Positions 8,289 to 15,805 of a DNA stretch of 21,062 nt are shown here, piece by piece. A program made the position numbers and the translations under genes. Position 1 is the stretch's first letter. Each line of letters starts with the position of its first letter. The notes beneath the pieces are model-generated. The model was given only the letters and a program-made list of their open reading frames with translations. It searched no databases and had not been told where the DNA came from. Source of the stretch: Bacteroidaceae bacterium (GTDB taxonomy: Bacteria; Bacteroidota; Bacteroidia; Bacteroidales; Bacteroidaceae); contig JAEDIG010000032.1 in assembly GCA_016292545.1 (NCBI GenBank), positions 1 through 21,062 of the forward strand. Reading direction: 5' to 3'.

Positions 8289-10460
8289 TTAATTCGCCAT
8301 TTCTGAGAGGAACTTCACCCTTACAAGGCGTATTTCCTCCTCTGTATAGTCCTCACCCAGCACATCCAAGGCCTCATCAAGGTCGTCTGTTTCGGATTCG
8401 TCGCGGAAGTAGTTATAGATGTCTTCCATGCGGTCCTCGTCCATCACTTCCTCGATGTAGTAGTCGATGTTGAGCTTGGTGCCGCTATAGACGATGGACT
8501 CCACCTCGTCGAGCAGTTCCTCCTTGGTCTTGCGCAGGCTCTTGGCAATGTCGTCGAACGAAAGGTGGCGGTCGATGCCCTGAATGACAGACACCTTGGT
8601 CTTGCTTCTGTTCACCACCGTGCGCACACGCAGGTCGCCCGTACGCTCAATGTCGTTTTCCTCGCAGTATTTGGCGATGAGGTCCACAAAGGCCTGCCCG
8701 TATCGCTTGGCTTTGCCCAGCCCCACGCCCGTGATGTTCTGGAGGTCGTCCAGTGTGACGGGGTACATGGAGGCCATCTCCTGGAGCGAATTGTCCTGGA
8801 ACACCACATAGGGAGGCACGTCCTGCTTGCGGGCCACGGATTTGCGCAGGTCCTGAAGCATGGACAGCAGCGTTTCGTCGAGTGCACCCGTGCCCTCGGC
8901 CGGCGAATTGTCATAGTCTTCAAACTCTGTGTCCTGCGACAGCATGAAGCTGTAGGGGCTTCCGATGAATTCCTTGCCCTGGGGAGTGACCTTGAGCACA
9001 CCATAGTGTTCTATGTCCCTGCGGATGAAGCCCATGATTACGCCCTGGCGGAGCAGTGTCATCCAGAAATGGCGTTCCCGGCCCTCGCCTGTGCCGAAGC
9101 AGGGCAGCTGTTCGTGGCGGTGGGCCAGCACTTCGTCGGTCTCCCTGCCCACAAGCACATCGATGATGTATTCCGCCTTGAAGCCCTCCTTCACACCCAG
9201 TATGGCCTCCAGGGCCAGCTTGAGCTCGCCGGCGGCCTCCACTTTCACGCTCGGGTGCATGCAGCTGTCGCAGTTGCCACAGCCGTCCTTCTTGTAGTCT
9301 TCGCCAAAATAGTGGAGCAGTGTCCTGCGGCGGCACACCGATGATTCCATATACATCTGTGTTTCCAGCAGCAGCTGGCGGCCGATTTCCTGCTCGGCCA
9401 GAGGCTTGCCCTCCATGAACTTTTCCAGCTTCTGCAGGTCCTTGGGCGAATAGAAGGCGATGCACATGCCCTCGCCGCCGTCGCGCCCTGCGCGACCGGT
9501 TTCCTGATAGTAGCCCTCCAGGCTCTTGGGTATGTCGTAGTGGATGACAAAGCGCACGTCGGGTTTGTCGATGCCCATGCCGAAGGCAATGGTGGCCACA
9601 ATCACGTCGATGCGCTCCATGAGGAAATCGTCCTGCGTCTGGTTGCGCGTCTGGGTGTCCATGCCCGCATGATAGGCGCGCGCATTGATGTGGTTGGCCT
9701 TGAGCACCTCGGCCAGCTCCTCCACCTTTTTCCGGCTGAGGCAGTACACGATGCCGCTCTTGCCGGGGTTTTGCAGGATGAACCGCGCAATGTCCTTCTC
9801 CACATTGGCCGTTTTGGGTCTCACCTCATAGTAGAGGTTGGGCCTGTTGAAGGAGCTCTTGAATTCCTTGGCATCGGTGATGCCCAGGTTCTTGCGTATG
9901 TCGCTGCGCACCTTTTCGGTGGCCGTGGCCGTGAGCGCAATCACGGGTGCGTTGCCGATGCGGTTGATGTGGGGCCTTATCTTGCCGTATTCCTGCCGGA
10001 AGTCGTGCCCCCACTCCGAGATGCAGTGTGCCTCGTCCACTGCATAGAAAGATATCTTCACGCTCTTGAGGAAGTTCACGGTGTCCTCCTTGGTGAGCGA
10101 TTCGGGGGCCAGATAGAGCAGTTTGGTGCGGCCCGACCTGACATCCTGCTTCACCATATCCACCTCGCTCTTGTTGAGCTGCGAATTGATGAAGTGCGCA
10201 ATGCCGTCGTCCTCGCTCACCATGCGGATGGCGTCCACCTGGTTCTTCATCAGGGCTATCAGAGGGGATATGACAATTGCCGTGCCCTCCATCAGAAGGG
10301 CAGGCAACTGGTAGCAGAGGCTTTTTCCTCCGCCCGTGGGCATGAGGACAAAGGTGTTGTTGCCGCTGAGCACATTGCGTATGATGGCCTCCTGGTCGCC
10401 CTTGAAGGAGTCGAAGCCGAAATAGCGCTTCAAAAATTCTGTCAAGTTGATATCTTTCAT
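8289..10460 (-). CDS. recQ: ATP-dependent DNA helicase RecQ
   Basis: A 3'-5' superfamily 2 helicase for recombination and fork repair. The 723-residue product, counted from the ATG at 10460, has Walker A TGGGKS (about 42-47), the DEAH box (142-145), the motif V/VI region with GYYQETGRAGRDG (317-329), the RecQ zinc-binding cysteines 376, 394, 397 and 400, a winged-helix RQC domain (about 405-515) and an HRDC domain (about 531-598). A helical, acidic C-terminal extension of about 110 residues follows. Compared with the roughly 610 residues of E. coli RecQ, the extra length is mainly this extension, which I believe is common in Bacteroidota. A longer reading frame from 10496 is unlikely, because that ATG lies upstream of the -7 promoter box. 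RecQ appears to be transcribed on its own. Confidence 0.97.
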   Translation of the reverse strand: MKDINLTEFLKRYFGFDSFKGDQEAIIRNVLSGNNTFVLMPTGGGKSLCYQLPALLMEGTAIVISPLIALMKNQVDAIRMVSEDDGIAHFINSQLNKSEVDMVKQDVRSGRTKLLYLAPESLTKEDTVNFLKSVKISFYAVDEAHCISEWGHDFRQEYGKIRPHINRIGNAPVIALTATATEKVRSDIRKNLGITDAKEFKSSFNRPNLYYEVRPKTANVEKDIARFILQNPGKSGIVYCLSRKKVEELAEVLKANHINARAYHAGMDTQTRNQTQDDFLMERIDVIVATIAFGMGIDKPDVRFVIHYDIPKSLEGYYQETGRAGRDGGEGMCIAFYSPKDLQKLEKFMEGKPLAEQEIGRQLLLETQMYMESSVCRRRTLLHYFGEDYKKDGCGNCDSCMHPSVKVEAAGELKLALEAILGVKEGFKAEYIIDVLVGRETDEVLAHRHEQLPCFGTGEGRERHFWMTLLRQGVIMGFIRRDIEHYGVLKVTPQGKEFIGSPYSFMLSQDTEFEDYDNSPAEGTGALDETLLSMLQDLRKSVARKQDVPPYVVFQDNSLQEMASMYPVTLDDLQNITGVGLGKAKRYGQAFVDLIAKYCEENDIERTGDLRVRTVVNRSKTKVSVIQGIDRHLSFDDIAKSLRKTKEELLDEVESIVYSGTKLNIDYYIEEVMDEDRMEDIYNYFRDESETDDLDEALDVLGEDYTEEEIRLVRVKFLSEMAN

Positions 10461-10485
10461 TGCTGATTCTGATAATAGGCAATTA

Positions 10486-10518
10486 CAAAGATACAACTTT
10501 TTTCAGAAATTACACAAT
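10486..10518 (-). promoter_or_regulatory. Predicted recQ promoter
   Basis: Minus-strand TATCTTTG (10486-10493) fits TAnnTTTG, and a TTG-containing -33 element (10515-10517) lies 21 bp upstream. The predicted transcription start near 10480 leaves a leader of about 20 nt before the ATG at 10460 and places the alternative ATG at 10496 outside the transcript. Confidence 0.7.
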
Positions 10519-10559
10519 TTTCAGCGTTTTTTTATGTGCAAAACGTACAAAAAAGCTTT

Positions 10560-11774
10560 TCACGCGTGCAATTGCGTGTTTTTTGCAAGCTGTTTGCACA
10601 CATATTCCTTGGTTATCACCAGTTTTTTGTCCGATTTCGAGGGTGCATCGAACTGTGCGTCTATCATCACGCTTTCCATGATGCTGCGCAGGCCGCGGGC
10701 GCCCAGCTTGTACTCCATGGCCATGTCTACCATATACTGCAGTGCATCCTCATCGAAGGTCAGCTCCACACCGTCCATCTTGAAGAGTTTCACCTGCTGG
10801 CGCACGAGCGAGTTCTTGGGCTGTGTGAGGATGTTGTAGAGCGCCTCGCGGTCGAGGGGGTTCAGATAGGTGAGCACGGGCAGCCGGCCGATGATTTCGG
10901 GAATGAGTCCGAACGACTTGAGGTCCTGGGGCAGCACATACTTCATCAGGTTCTTGCTGTCGATGTGCTGCTTGTTCTGCACGCTGTTGTAGCCCACCAC
11001 ATGGGTGTTGAGCCGCTGTGCTATCTTCTTTTCTATGCCGTCGAACGCGCCGCCGCAGATGAAGAGAATGTTGCGTGTGTCCACATGGATGTAGTCCTGG
11101 TCGGGGTGCTTGCGGCCTCCTTTTGGCGGCACGTTCACCATGCTTCCCTCCAGCAGCTTCAGCAGGCCCTGCTGCACGCCCTCTCCGCTCACGTCGCGCG
11201 TGATGCTGGGGTTGTCGCTCTTGCGCGCGATCTTGTCAATCTCGTCGATGAACACGATGCCACGCTGTGCGGCCTCCACGTCGTAGTCGGCCACCTGGAG
11301 CAGGCGGCTGAGGATGCTCTCCACGTCTTCGCCCACATAGCCGGCCTCGGTGAACACAGTGGCGTCCACGATGGTGAAGGGCACCTTGAGCAGCCTGGCG
11401 ATGGTGCGGGCCAGGAGGGTCTTGCCCGTGCCCGTGGAGCCAATCATGATGATGTTGCTCTTTTCCAGTTCCACCTCGTTGTCGTCCTTGCCCTGGAGCA
11501 GGCGCTTGTAGTGGTTGTATACCGACACGGACAGATACCTCTTGGCATCGTCCTGGCCGATGACATACTGGTCGAGGTATGCCTTTATCTCGTGGGGGGT
11601 GGGCACCTTGTCGAGCGAGAGGCTGAATCCCGACCGGGGCATCTGCTCCCTGAATATCTCTCCGGCACGCTGGGCACATTCGTAGCAGATGAACCCGCTG
11701 ATTCCCTGCAGCAGCATCCCGGCCTCCTTCTGCGGCCTGCCGCAGAAGGAGCAATGGTCTTGCGTCTTCTTCAT
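10560..11774 (-). CDS. clpX: ATP-dependent Clp protease ATP-binding subunit ClpX
   Basis: An AAA+ unfoldase that feeds substrates to ClpP. The 404-residue product has the N-terminal zinc-binding domain with Cys8, Cys11, Cys30 and Cys33, Walker A GSTGTGKT (112-119), the pore-1 loop GYVGED (145-150), Walker B GIVFIDEID (172-180), the RKH pore loop (221-223), and a ClpP-docking tripeptide VGY (260-262) where E. coli has IGF. A sensor-2 arginine is expected in the GARGL segment near the C-terminus. It begins 15 bp after clpP, and an AAGGGGG purine stretch before the ATG could serve as a ribosome-binding site. The operon tig-clpP-clpX is widely conserved. Only about 100 bp separates its stop from recQ, and I see no strong terminator there. 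Confidence 0.99.
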   Translation of the reverse strand: MKKTQDHCSFCGRPQKEAGMLLQGISGFICYECAQRAGEIFREQMPRSGFSLSLDKVPTPHEIKAYLDQYVIGQDDAKRYLSVSVYNHYKRLLQGKDDNEVELEKSNIIMIGSTGTGKTLLARTIARLLKVPFTIVDATVFTEAGYVGEDVESILSRLLQVADYDVEAAQRGIVFIDEIDKIARKSDNPSITRDVSGEGVQQGLLKLLEGSMVNVPPKGGRKHPDQDYIHVDTRNILFICGGAFDGIEKKIAQRLNTHVVGYNSVQNKQHIDSKNLMKYVLPQDLKSFGLIPEIIGRLPVLTYLNPLDREALYNILTQPKNSLVRQQVKLFKMDGVELTFDEDALQYMVDMAMEYKLGARGLRSIMESVMIDAQFDAPSKSDKKLVITKEYVCKQLAKNTQLHA

Positions 11775-11789
11775 ATATATATGCCCCCT

Positions 11790-12455
11790 TTACTTGCGCT
11801 GGAGCACCTGGTCCACCATGCCGTAGTCGCAGGCCTCCTGGGCGGTCATCCAGTAGTCGCGGTCGCTGTCGGCCCACACCTTGTCGAAGTCGGTGTGCGA
11901 ATGGTTGGCGATGATGGTGTAGAGTTCCTTCTTCAGTTTCTGAATCTCGCGGGCAGTAATCTCTATGTCGCTGGCCTGTCCCTGGGCACCGCCCATGGGC
12001 TGGTGGATCATCACACGGCTGTGGGTGAGCGCGCTTCGCTTGCCCTCGGTGCCGGCCACAAGCAAGACGGCGGCCATGCTGGCGGCCATGCCGGTGCAGA
12101 TGGTGGCCACGTCGCTGTTGATGAACTGCATGGTGTCATAGATGCCCAGTCCTGCATACACGCTGCCGCCGGGGCTGTTCACATAGATGCTTATGTCCTT
12201 GCCGGGGTCCACGCTGTCGAGATAGAGCAGCTGGGCCTGCAGGGTGTTGGCGGTGTAGTCGTTGATTTCGGTACCCAGGAAGATGATGCGGTCCATCATG
12301 AGGCGGCTGAACACGTCCATCTGGGTGACGTTCAGCTGCCTTTCCTCCAGGATATACGGATTCATATACTGGTTCTGCATGCTCACCACGTCGTCAATCA
12401 CCATGCTGTCCATGCCAAGGTGGCGGGTGGCATATTTCCTGAAATCGTTGTTCAT
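11790..12455 (-). CDS. clpP: ATP-dependent Clp protease proteolytic subunit ClpP
   Basis: The serine peptidase that forms the tetradecameric chamber of ClpXP. The 221-residue product shows the catalytic Ser126 in TGMAASMAA (121-129), His151 in IHQPMGG and the likely Asp200 in the DRDYWM segment. The oxyanion-region glycines are in NSPGGSV (93-99). The N-terminus is about 25 residues longer than the mature E. coli enzyme, consistent with a propeptide or a Bacteroidota-type extension. It lies between tig (126-bp gap containing a hairpin) and clpX (15-bp gap). I see no consensus promoter immediately upstream, so expression probably depends on readthrough from tig or on an unrecognised promoter in the AT-rich 12456-12490 stretch. 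Confidence 0.99.
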   Translation of the reverse strand: MNNDFRKYATRHLGMDSMVIDDVVSMQNQYMNPYILEERQLNVTQMDVFSRLMMDRIIFLGTEINDYTANTLQAQLLYLDSVDPGKDISIYVNSPGGSVYAGLGIYDTMQFINSDVATICTGMAASMAAVLLVAGTEGKRSALTHSRVMIHQPMGGAQGQASDIEITAREIQKLKKELYTIIANHSHTDFDKVWADSDRDYWMTAQEACDYGMVDQVLQRK

Positions 12456-12495
12456 CTCGGTAGTATTATATTATTTTCTATAGAATAAGAATTGA

Positions 12496-12536
12496 GAACC
12501 TGAGCGGGAGGCGTTGCCCTTCCCCCCGTCAGGTTC
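12496..12536 (-). terminator. Hairpin between tig and clpP, candidate partial terminator
   Basis: GAACCTGA (12496-12503) and TCAGGTTC (12529-12536) form a perfect 8-bp stem. It continues through a one-base bulge into a GC-rich inner stem (about 12505-12511 with 12522-12528). In the minus-strand transcript it is followed by the moderately U-rich stretch CTCAATTCTTATTC rather than a clean U run. A weak or conditional terminator after tig is the best reading. Confidence 0.6.
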
Positions 12537-12581
12537 CCAAGGATATGTGAATCTCTACGTTGTCTCTCTTTGCGGGCGGGC

Positions 12582-13946
12582 TTATGCCTTCTCCTCAAAC
12601 AGTTTGTTGAACTCTTCGAGGCTCACGTGCTTGTCGTTGAGTGTGACGGTTGCCATGACCTTGGCAGCCAGAGCCTTCTCCACGGCGCGTGCGGTCATGT
12701 TGTCGGCCTGTTCCTTGTTCTTGAGCATTTCCTCGGCATATCCGGCAAGCGTATCCTCGGGCACGTTGATCATGCCATACTGGGCAAACTGCATGCGGGC
12801 GATGTCCTTGGCCACGGCCAGCACGTCGTCGCGGTTTATCTTCACGTCGAGCTGCTCACACAGCTTCTCGCGGATGAGATACCACTGCAGCTCCTTGATG
12901 CTCTCGGGGAAGTCCTTGTCCAGGTCCTCGGCGCTCTTTTCGGGATTGTTGAGCGACATGAAGCGCTTGAGCAGCTGCTCGGGGAACTCCAGAGTGCCCA
13001 CACGGTCCATCATGTAGGCGCGCAGGTCCAGGATGAAGCGGTATTCGGTGTCCACTGCAAACTGGCCCTCAATCTGCTTCTTCACGAATGCGCGGAACTC
13101 CTCCTCGCCGTTCACCACACCGGTGCCCAGCACGCTGTCGAACAGTTCCTGATTGAGTTCTGCGGGCTGGTAGCGGGTGATTTCGGTAATCTGGTAGCTG
13201 AAGTCGGAAGTCATCTGCTCGGCCTCCTCCTTGCTTATCTTGAGCAGGCTGCTGAGCTCGGCAGTGCTGTTGTCGTAGGCCTTGGCGGGGTTGATGATGA
13301 GCACGTCGTTCACCTTGCATCCGGCAAACTTGGCCTTCTCCTCATCGTTCTTGATATAGTCGGGGAGCATCACTGCACCTTCCACCTGCACACCGCCTTC
13401 CTTCACGTTGCCGTCCTCGTCGAGCTGTGCCAGGATGCCCTTGGTCATGTCGCGGTTCTGATATTCCTCCACCTTGTCATAGTGTCCGCCGCGCTGTGCA
13501 TAGGAGTTCACCTGGTTCTCCACCATCTCGTCGGTGACGTCGATGACATAGCGGTCCAGTGTGTCCTTGTCGCTCACTGTGGCGTCGAACTCAGGGGCCA
13601 GCGCCACGTCGAAGACGAAGGTGAAGTCCTCCATGGTCTTGAAGTCAACGGGCTGCTGCTTCTCGGTGTTGGGCATGGGCTCGCCCAGTATGTTGATTTT
13701 CTGTTCGCGGATGTATTTATAGAGTTCGTCCACCATCACCTTGTTCACCTGCTCGGCCAGGATTTCCGTGCCGAAGCGCTTCTTCAGCAAGCTCGTGGGC
13801 ACCTGACCCGGACGGAAGCCGGGGATGCTGGCCTTCTTGCGGAAGTCCTTGATGGCCTCTGCCACCTTACCTTCATAGTCTGCCTTCTCAATCTTGATTG
13901 TGACCAAGGCATTCACCTTGTCTACCTTTTCAAATGAAACGTTCAT
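12582..13946 (-). CDS. tig: Trigger factor
   Basis: The ribosome-bound chaperone that meets nascent chains at the exit tunnel. The 454-residue product has the N-terminal ribosome-binding domain with the signature GFRPGQVP (43-50), a diverged FKBP-type isomerase domain (about 155-255), and a long helical C-terminal domain forming the chaperone arms. The start chosen is the ATG at 13946, where a Shine-Dalgarno-like AAGGA (13954-13958) lies 7 nt upstream. The frame could extend to 14027, but that would begin at the -7 promoter box and add a low-complexity peptide. Its own promoter and structured leader precede it, and a hairpin separates it from clpP. Co-localisation with clpPX is typical across bacteria. 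Confidence 0.97.
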   Translation of the reverse strand: MNVSFEKVDKVNALVTIKIEKADYEGKVAEAIKDFRKKASIPGFRPGQVPTSLLKKRFGTEILAEQVNKVMVDELYKYIREQKINILGEPMPNTEKQQPVDFKTMEDFTFVFDVALAPEFDATVSDKDTLDRYVIDVTDEMVENQVNSYAQRGGHYDKVEEYQNRDMTKGILAQLDEDGNVKEGGVQVEGAVMLPDYIKNDEEKAKFAGCKVNDVLIINPAKAYDNSTAELSSLLKISKEEAEQMTSDFSYQITEITRYQPAELNQELFDSVLGTGVVNGEEEFRAFVKKQIEGQFAVDTEYRFILDLRAYMMDRVGTLEFPEQLLKRFMSLNNPEKSAEDLDKDFPESIKELQWYLIREKLCEQLDVKINRDDVLAVAKDIARMQFAQYGMINVPEDTLAGYAEEMLKNKEQADNMTARAVEKALAAKVMATVTLNDKHVSLEEFNKLFEEKA

Positions 13947-13994
13947 TTCTTTGTCCTTAATTCTTATATATATATAATTGTATATTTCCTTCTG

Positions 13995-14017
13995 TTTTCC
14001 GCGTCTGAAGCGGAAAA
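13995..14017 (-). promoter_or_regulatory. Hairpin at the 5' end of the tig leader
   Basis: TTTTCCGC (13995-14002) and GCGGAAAA (14010-14017) form a perfect 8-bp stem with a 7-nt loop. The predicted tig transcription start (about 14018-14021) is immediately upstream, so the mRNA would begin with this hairpin. There is no U run after it, so it is unlikely to be the lptB terminator. A (TA)6 repeat at 13965-13976 follows in the same leader. Confidence 0.5.
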
Positions 14018-14024
14018 GGGCGCA

Positions 14025-14056
14025 CAAAGGTACGATTTTTCTGCAAAACTATCAAA
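14025..14056 (-). promoter_or_regulatory. Predicted tig promoter
   Basis: Minus-strand TTTG (14053-14056), a 20-bp spacer and TACCTTTG (14025-14032) match the Bacteroidota TTTG/TAnnTTTG pattern at optimal spacing. The core promoter is bracketed by an 8-bp inverted repeat, CGATTTTT (14033-14040) and AAAAATCG (14067-14074). The predicted leader is about 70 nt. Confidence 0.8.
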
Positions 14057-14090
14057 TCTTGCCCGCAAAAATCGCTATTTCCTTCTCTTT

Positions 14091-14924
14091 TCAGCCCATT
14101 TGGGCGGAGCGTTCCTCGTCCATCTTGGCAAAATCCTTCATCCTGAGCACAAAACTGTTGGTCAGATACTTGTCCAGCACCACGGGGTTGACGGCCAGCT
14201 CCTGGGGCGTGCCGTGGAAGAGTATCTGACCCTCGAAGAGGAGATAGGCACGGTCGGTGATGCAGAGCGTTTCCTCCACATTGTGGTCGGTGATGAGCAC
14301 GCCTATGTTGCGCTGCTTCAGCTTCCACACGATATACTGGATGTCCTCCACCGCAATGGGGTCAACACCCGCAAACGGCTCGTCGAGCATGATGAACTTG
14401 GGGTCGATGGCCAGACAGCGGGCGATTTCGGTGCGCCGGCGCTCGCCGCCCGAGAGCTGGTCGCCCAGGTTCTTGCGCACCTTCTGCAGGCGGAATTCGG
14501 CAATCAGGCTCTCCAGCTTCTCGCGCTGGTAGGAGCGGGGCCGGCCCGTCATCTCCAGCACACTGGCGATGTTGTCCTCCACAGTCATTTTCCTGAACAC
14601 ACTGGCCTCCTGGGCCAGATAGCCGATGCCGTGGCGCGCACGGCGGTAAACGGGGTAGTCCGTTATCTCATGGTCGCCCAGGAAGATGCGTCCTGCATTG
14701 GGCACCACCAGGCCCGTGGTCATATAGAAAGAGGTGGTCTTGCCGGCACCGTTGGGACCCAGCAGGCCCACGATTTCGCCCTGCCTCACGTGGAAGCTCA
14801 CGTTGTTCACCACCGTGCGCTTGCCATACACTTTCACCAGGCCCTCGCTGCGTAGCTCCAGCGAGGGCTTCACGGCCTCCGTTGTGCCCTCGGAAGAGGG
14901 CTGGTATGCGGTTTCTTGTTCCAT
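14091..14924 (-). CDS. lptB: LPS export ABC transporter ATP-binding protein LptB
   Basis: The cytoplasmic ATPase that drives lipopolysaccharide extraction with the LptFG permease. The 277-residue product has an N-terminal extension of about 20 residues, Walker A GPNGAGKT (56-63), Q-loop Gln105 in YLAQEASVF (the LptB-type form), signature LSGGE (157-161), Walker B FIMLDEP (177-183) and the H-loop His214 in ITDHNVEETL. The LAQE.SVFR and FAGVDPIAV stretches separate it from the related LivF/LivG ATPases. LptFG partners are not in the window. It is divergent from mlaE across 104 bp and appears to be monocistronic, because tig downstream has its own promoter. The N-terminal extension is longer than in E. 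coli LptB (241 residues), and no closer in-frame ATG precedes the core. Confidence 0.97.
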   Translation of the reverse strand: MEQETAYQPSSEGTTEAVKPSLELRSEGLVKVYGKRTVVNNVSFHVRQGEIVGLLGPNGAGKTTSFYMTTGLVVPNAGRIFLGDHEITDYPVYRRARHGIGYLAQEASVFRKMTVEDNIASVLEMTGRPRSYQREKLESLIAEFRLQKVRKNLGDQLSGGERRRTEIARCLAIDPKFIMLDEPFAGVDPIAVEDIQYIVWKLKQRNIGVLITDHNVEETLCITDRAYLLFEGQILFHGTPQELAVNPVVLDKYLTNSFVLRMKDFAKMDEERSAQMG

Positions 14925-14943
14925 GATGTCTACATTTTGTCCG

Positions 14944-14951
14944 CAAAAGTA
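14944..14951 (-). promoter_or_regulatory. Predicted lptB -7 promoter element
   Basis: Minus-strand TACTTTTG (14944-14951) matches TAnnTTTG and sits about 20 bp upstream of the lptB ATG. No convincing TTTG lies at the usual distance upstream (that segment is a G-run), so only the -7 box is called. Confidence 0.6.
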
Positions 14952-14976
14952 CGAAAAAAGCGAAAAACCGCCCCCG

Positions 14977-15012
14977 TTTGTTACATTTTTTAGGATAAAA
15001 AGCGTAATTTTG
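14977..15012 (+). promoter_or_regulatory. Predicted mlaE-mlaF promoter
   Basis: Plus-strand TAATTTTG (15005-15012) matches TAnnTTTG. The nearest TTTG (14977-14980) lies 24 bp upstream, longer than the usual 19-21, so the -33 assignment is tentative. Transcription would start near 15018, giving a very short leader before the ATG at 15029. Confidence 0.6.
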
Positions 15013-15028
15013 CTGCGTCAACAACTAG

Positions 15029-15778
15029 ATGAATATGATTTTACACCGTTTTCTGGCCGCATTCGGCCAATATCTGATGCTCATGGGCAAGGTGTTCAGC
15101 CTGCCCGAACGATGGCGCATGTTCCTGAAGCAATACGTCAAGGAGATGTCGCAGCTGGGCGTGGACTCCATCGGCATCGTGCTGCTCATCAGTTTCTTCA
15201 TCGGAGCCGTCATCTGCATCCAGATAAAGCTCAACATACAGAGTCCCTGGATGCCCACCTTCACCACCGGCTACACCACCCGAGAAATCATGCTGCTGGA
15301 GTTTTCGAGCAGCATCATGTGCCTTATCCTGAGCGGCAAGGTGGGCAGCAACATCGCCTCGGAGATTGGCACCATGCGCGTGACACAGCAGATAGACGCC
15401 CTCGAAATCATGGGCATCAATTCGGCCTCGTTCCTCATCCTGCCCAAGATTCTGGGCCTGCTCACGATGATTCCCTTCCTGGTAATCTTCAGCATCGCCT
15501 TCGGATTCATAGGGGCCTATGCCACGGCCTTCATGGGTGTGATCACCGTGGACGACCTCACACTGGGCCTGCTCCACGACTTCAACCAGTGGTACGTGTG
15601 GATGTCCATCATCAAGAGCCTGTTCTTTGCCTTCATCATCGCCAGCGTGTCCTCGTTCTACGGCTACACCGTGGAAGGCGGCTCGTTCGACGTGGGCAAA
15701 GCCAGCACCAACGCCGTGGTGCGCAGCAGCATGCTCATCCTCTTTGCCGACATTTTCCTCACCCAGCTCCTGAGCTGA
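15029..15778 (+). CDS. mlaE: MlaE-family phospholipid-transport ABC permease
   Basis: The inner-membrane permease of the Mla system, which moves phospholipids between the inner and outer membrane. The 249-residue product belongs to the MlaE/YrbE family. It has an N-terminal amphipathic segment with the KQYVKEMSQLG stretch (about 35-45), several hydrophobic membrane segments from about residue 49, the conserved GKVGSNIASEIGTMRVTQQIDALE region (about 105-128) that contacts the ATPase, and GINSASFLILPKI followed by further hydrophobic helices to the end. Length is typical (about 250-260). A second ATG six bases downstream (15035) is an alternative start. It is transcribed with mlaF 27 bp downstream. 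Confidence 0.95.
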   Translation: MNMILHRFLAAFGQYLMLMGKVFSLPERWRMFLKQYVKEMSQLGVDSIGIVLLISFFIGAVICIQIKLNIQSPWMPTFTTGYTTREIMLLEFSSSIMCLILSGKVGSNIASEIGTMRVTQQIDALEIMGINSASFLILPKILGLLTMIPFLVIFSIAFGFIGAYATAFMGVITVDDLTLGLLHDFNQWYVWMSIIKSLFFAFIIASVSSFYGYTVEGGSFDVGKASTNAVVRSSMLILFADIFLTQLLS

Positions 15779-15805
15779 CAACATATACATACACACACAT
15801 GCATT

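Noticed and set aside
10536..12488. A 650-codon open frame on the plus strand, antisense to clpX and clpP
   Set aside because: It is a mirror of the strong codon bias of clpX/clpP; the translation is low-complexity and His/Leu/Val-rich with no recognisable domain. Both genes on the other strand are certain.
13995..14074. Intrinsic terminator for lptB
   Set aside because: The stems here have no U run on the minus strand after them, and they overlap the tig promoter and leader.
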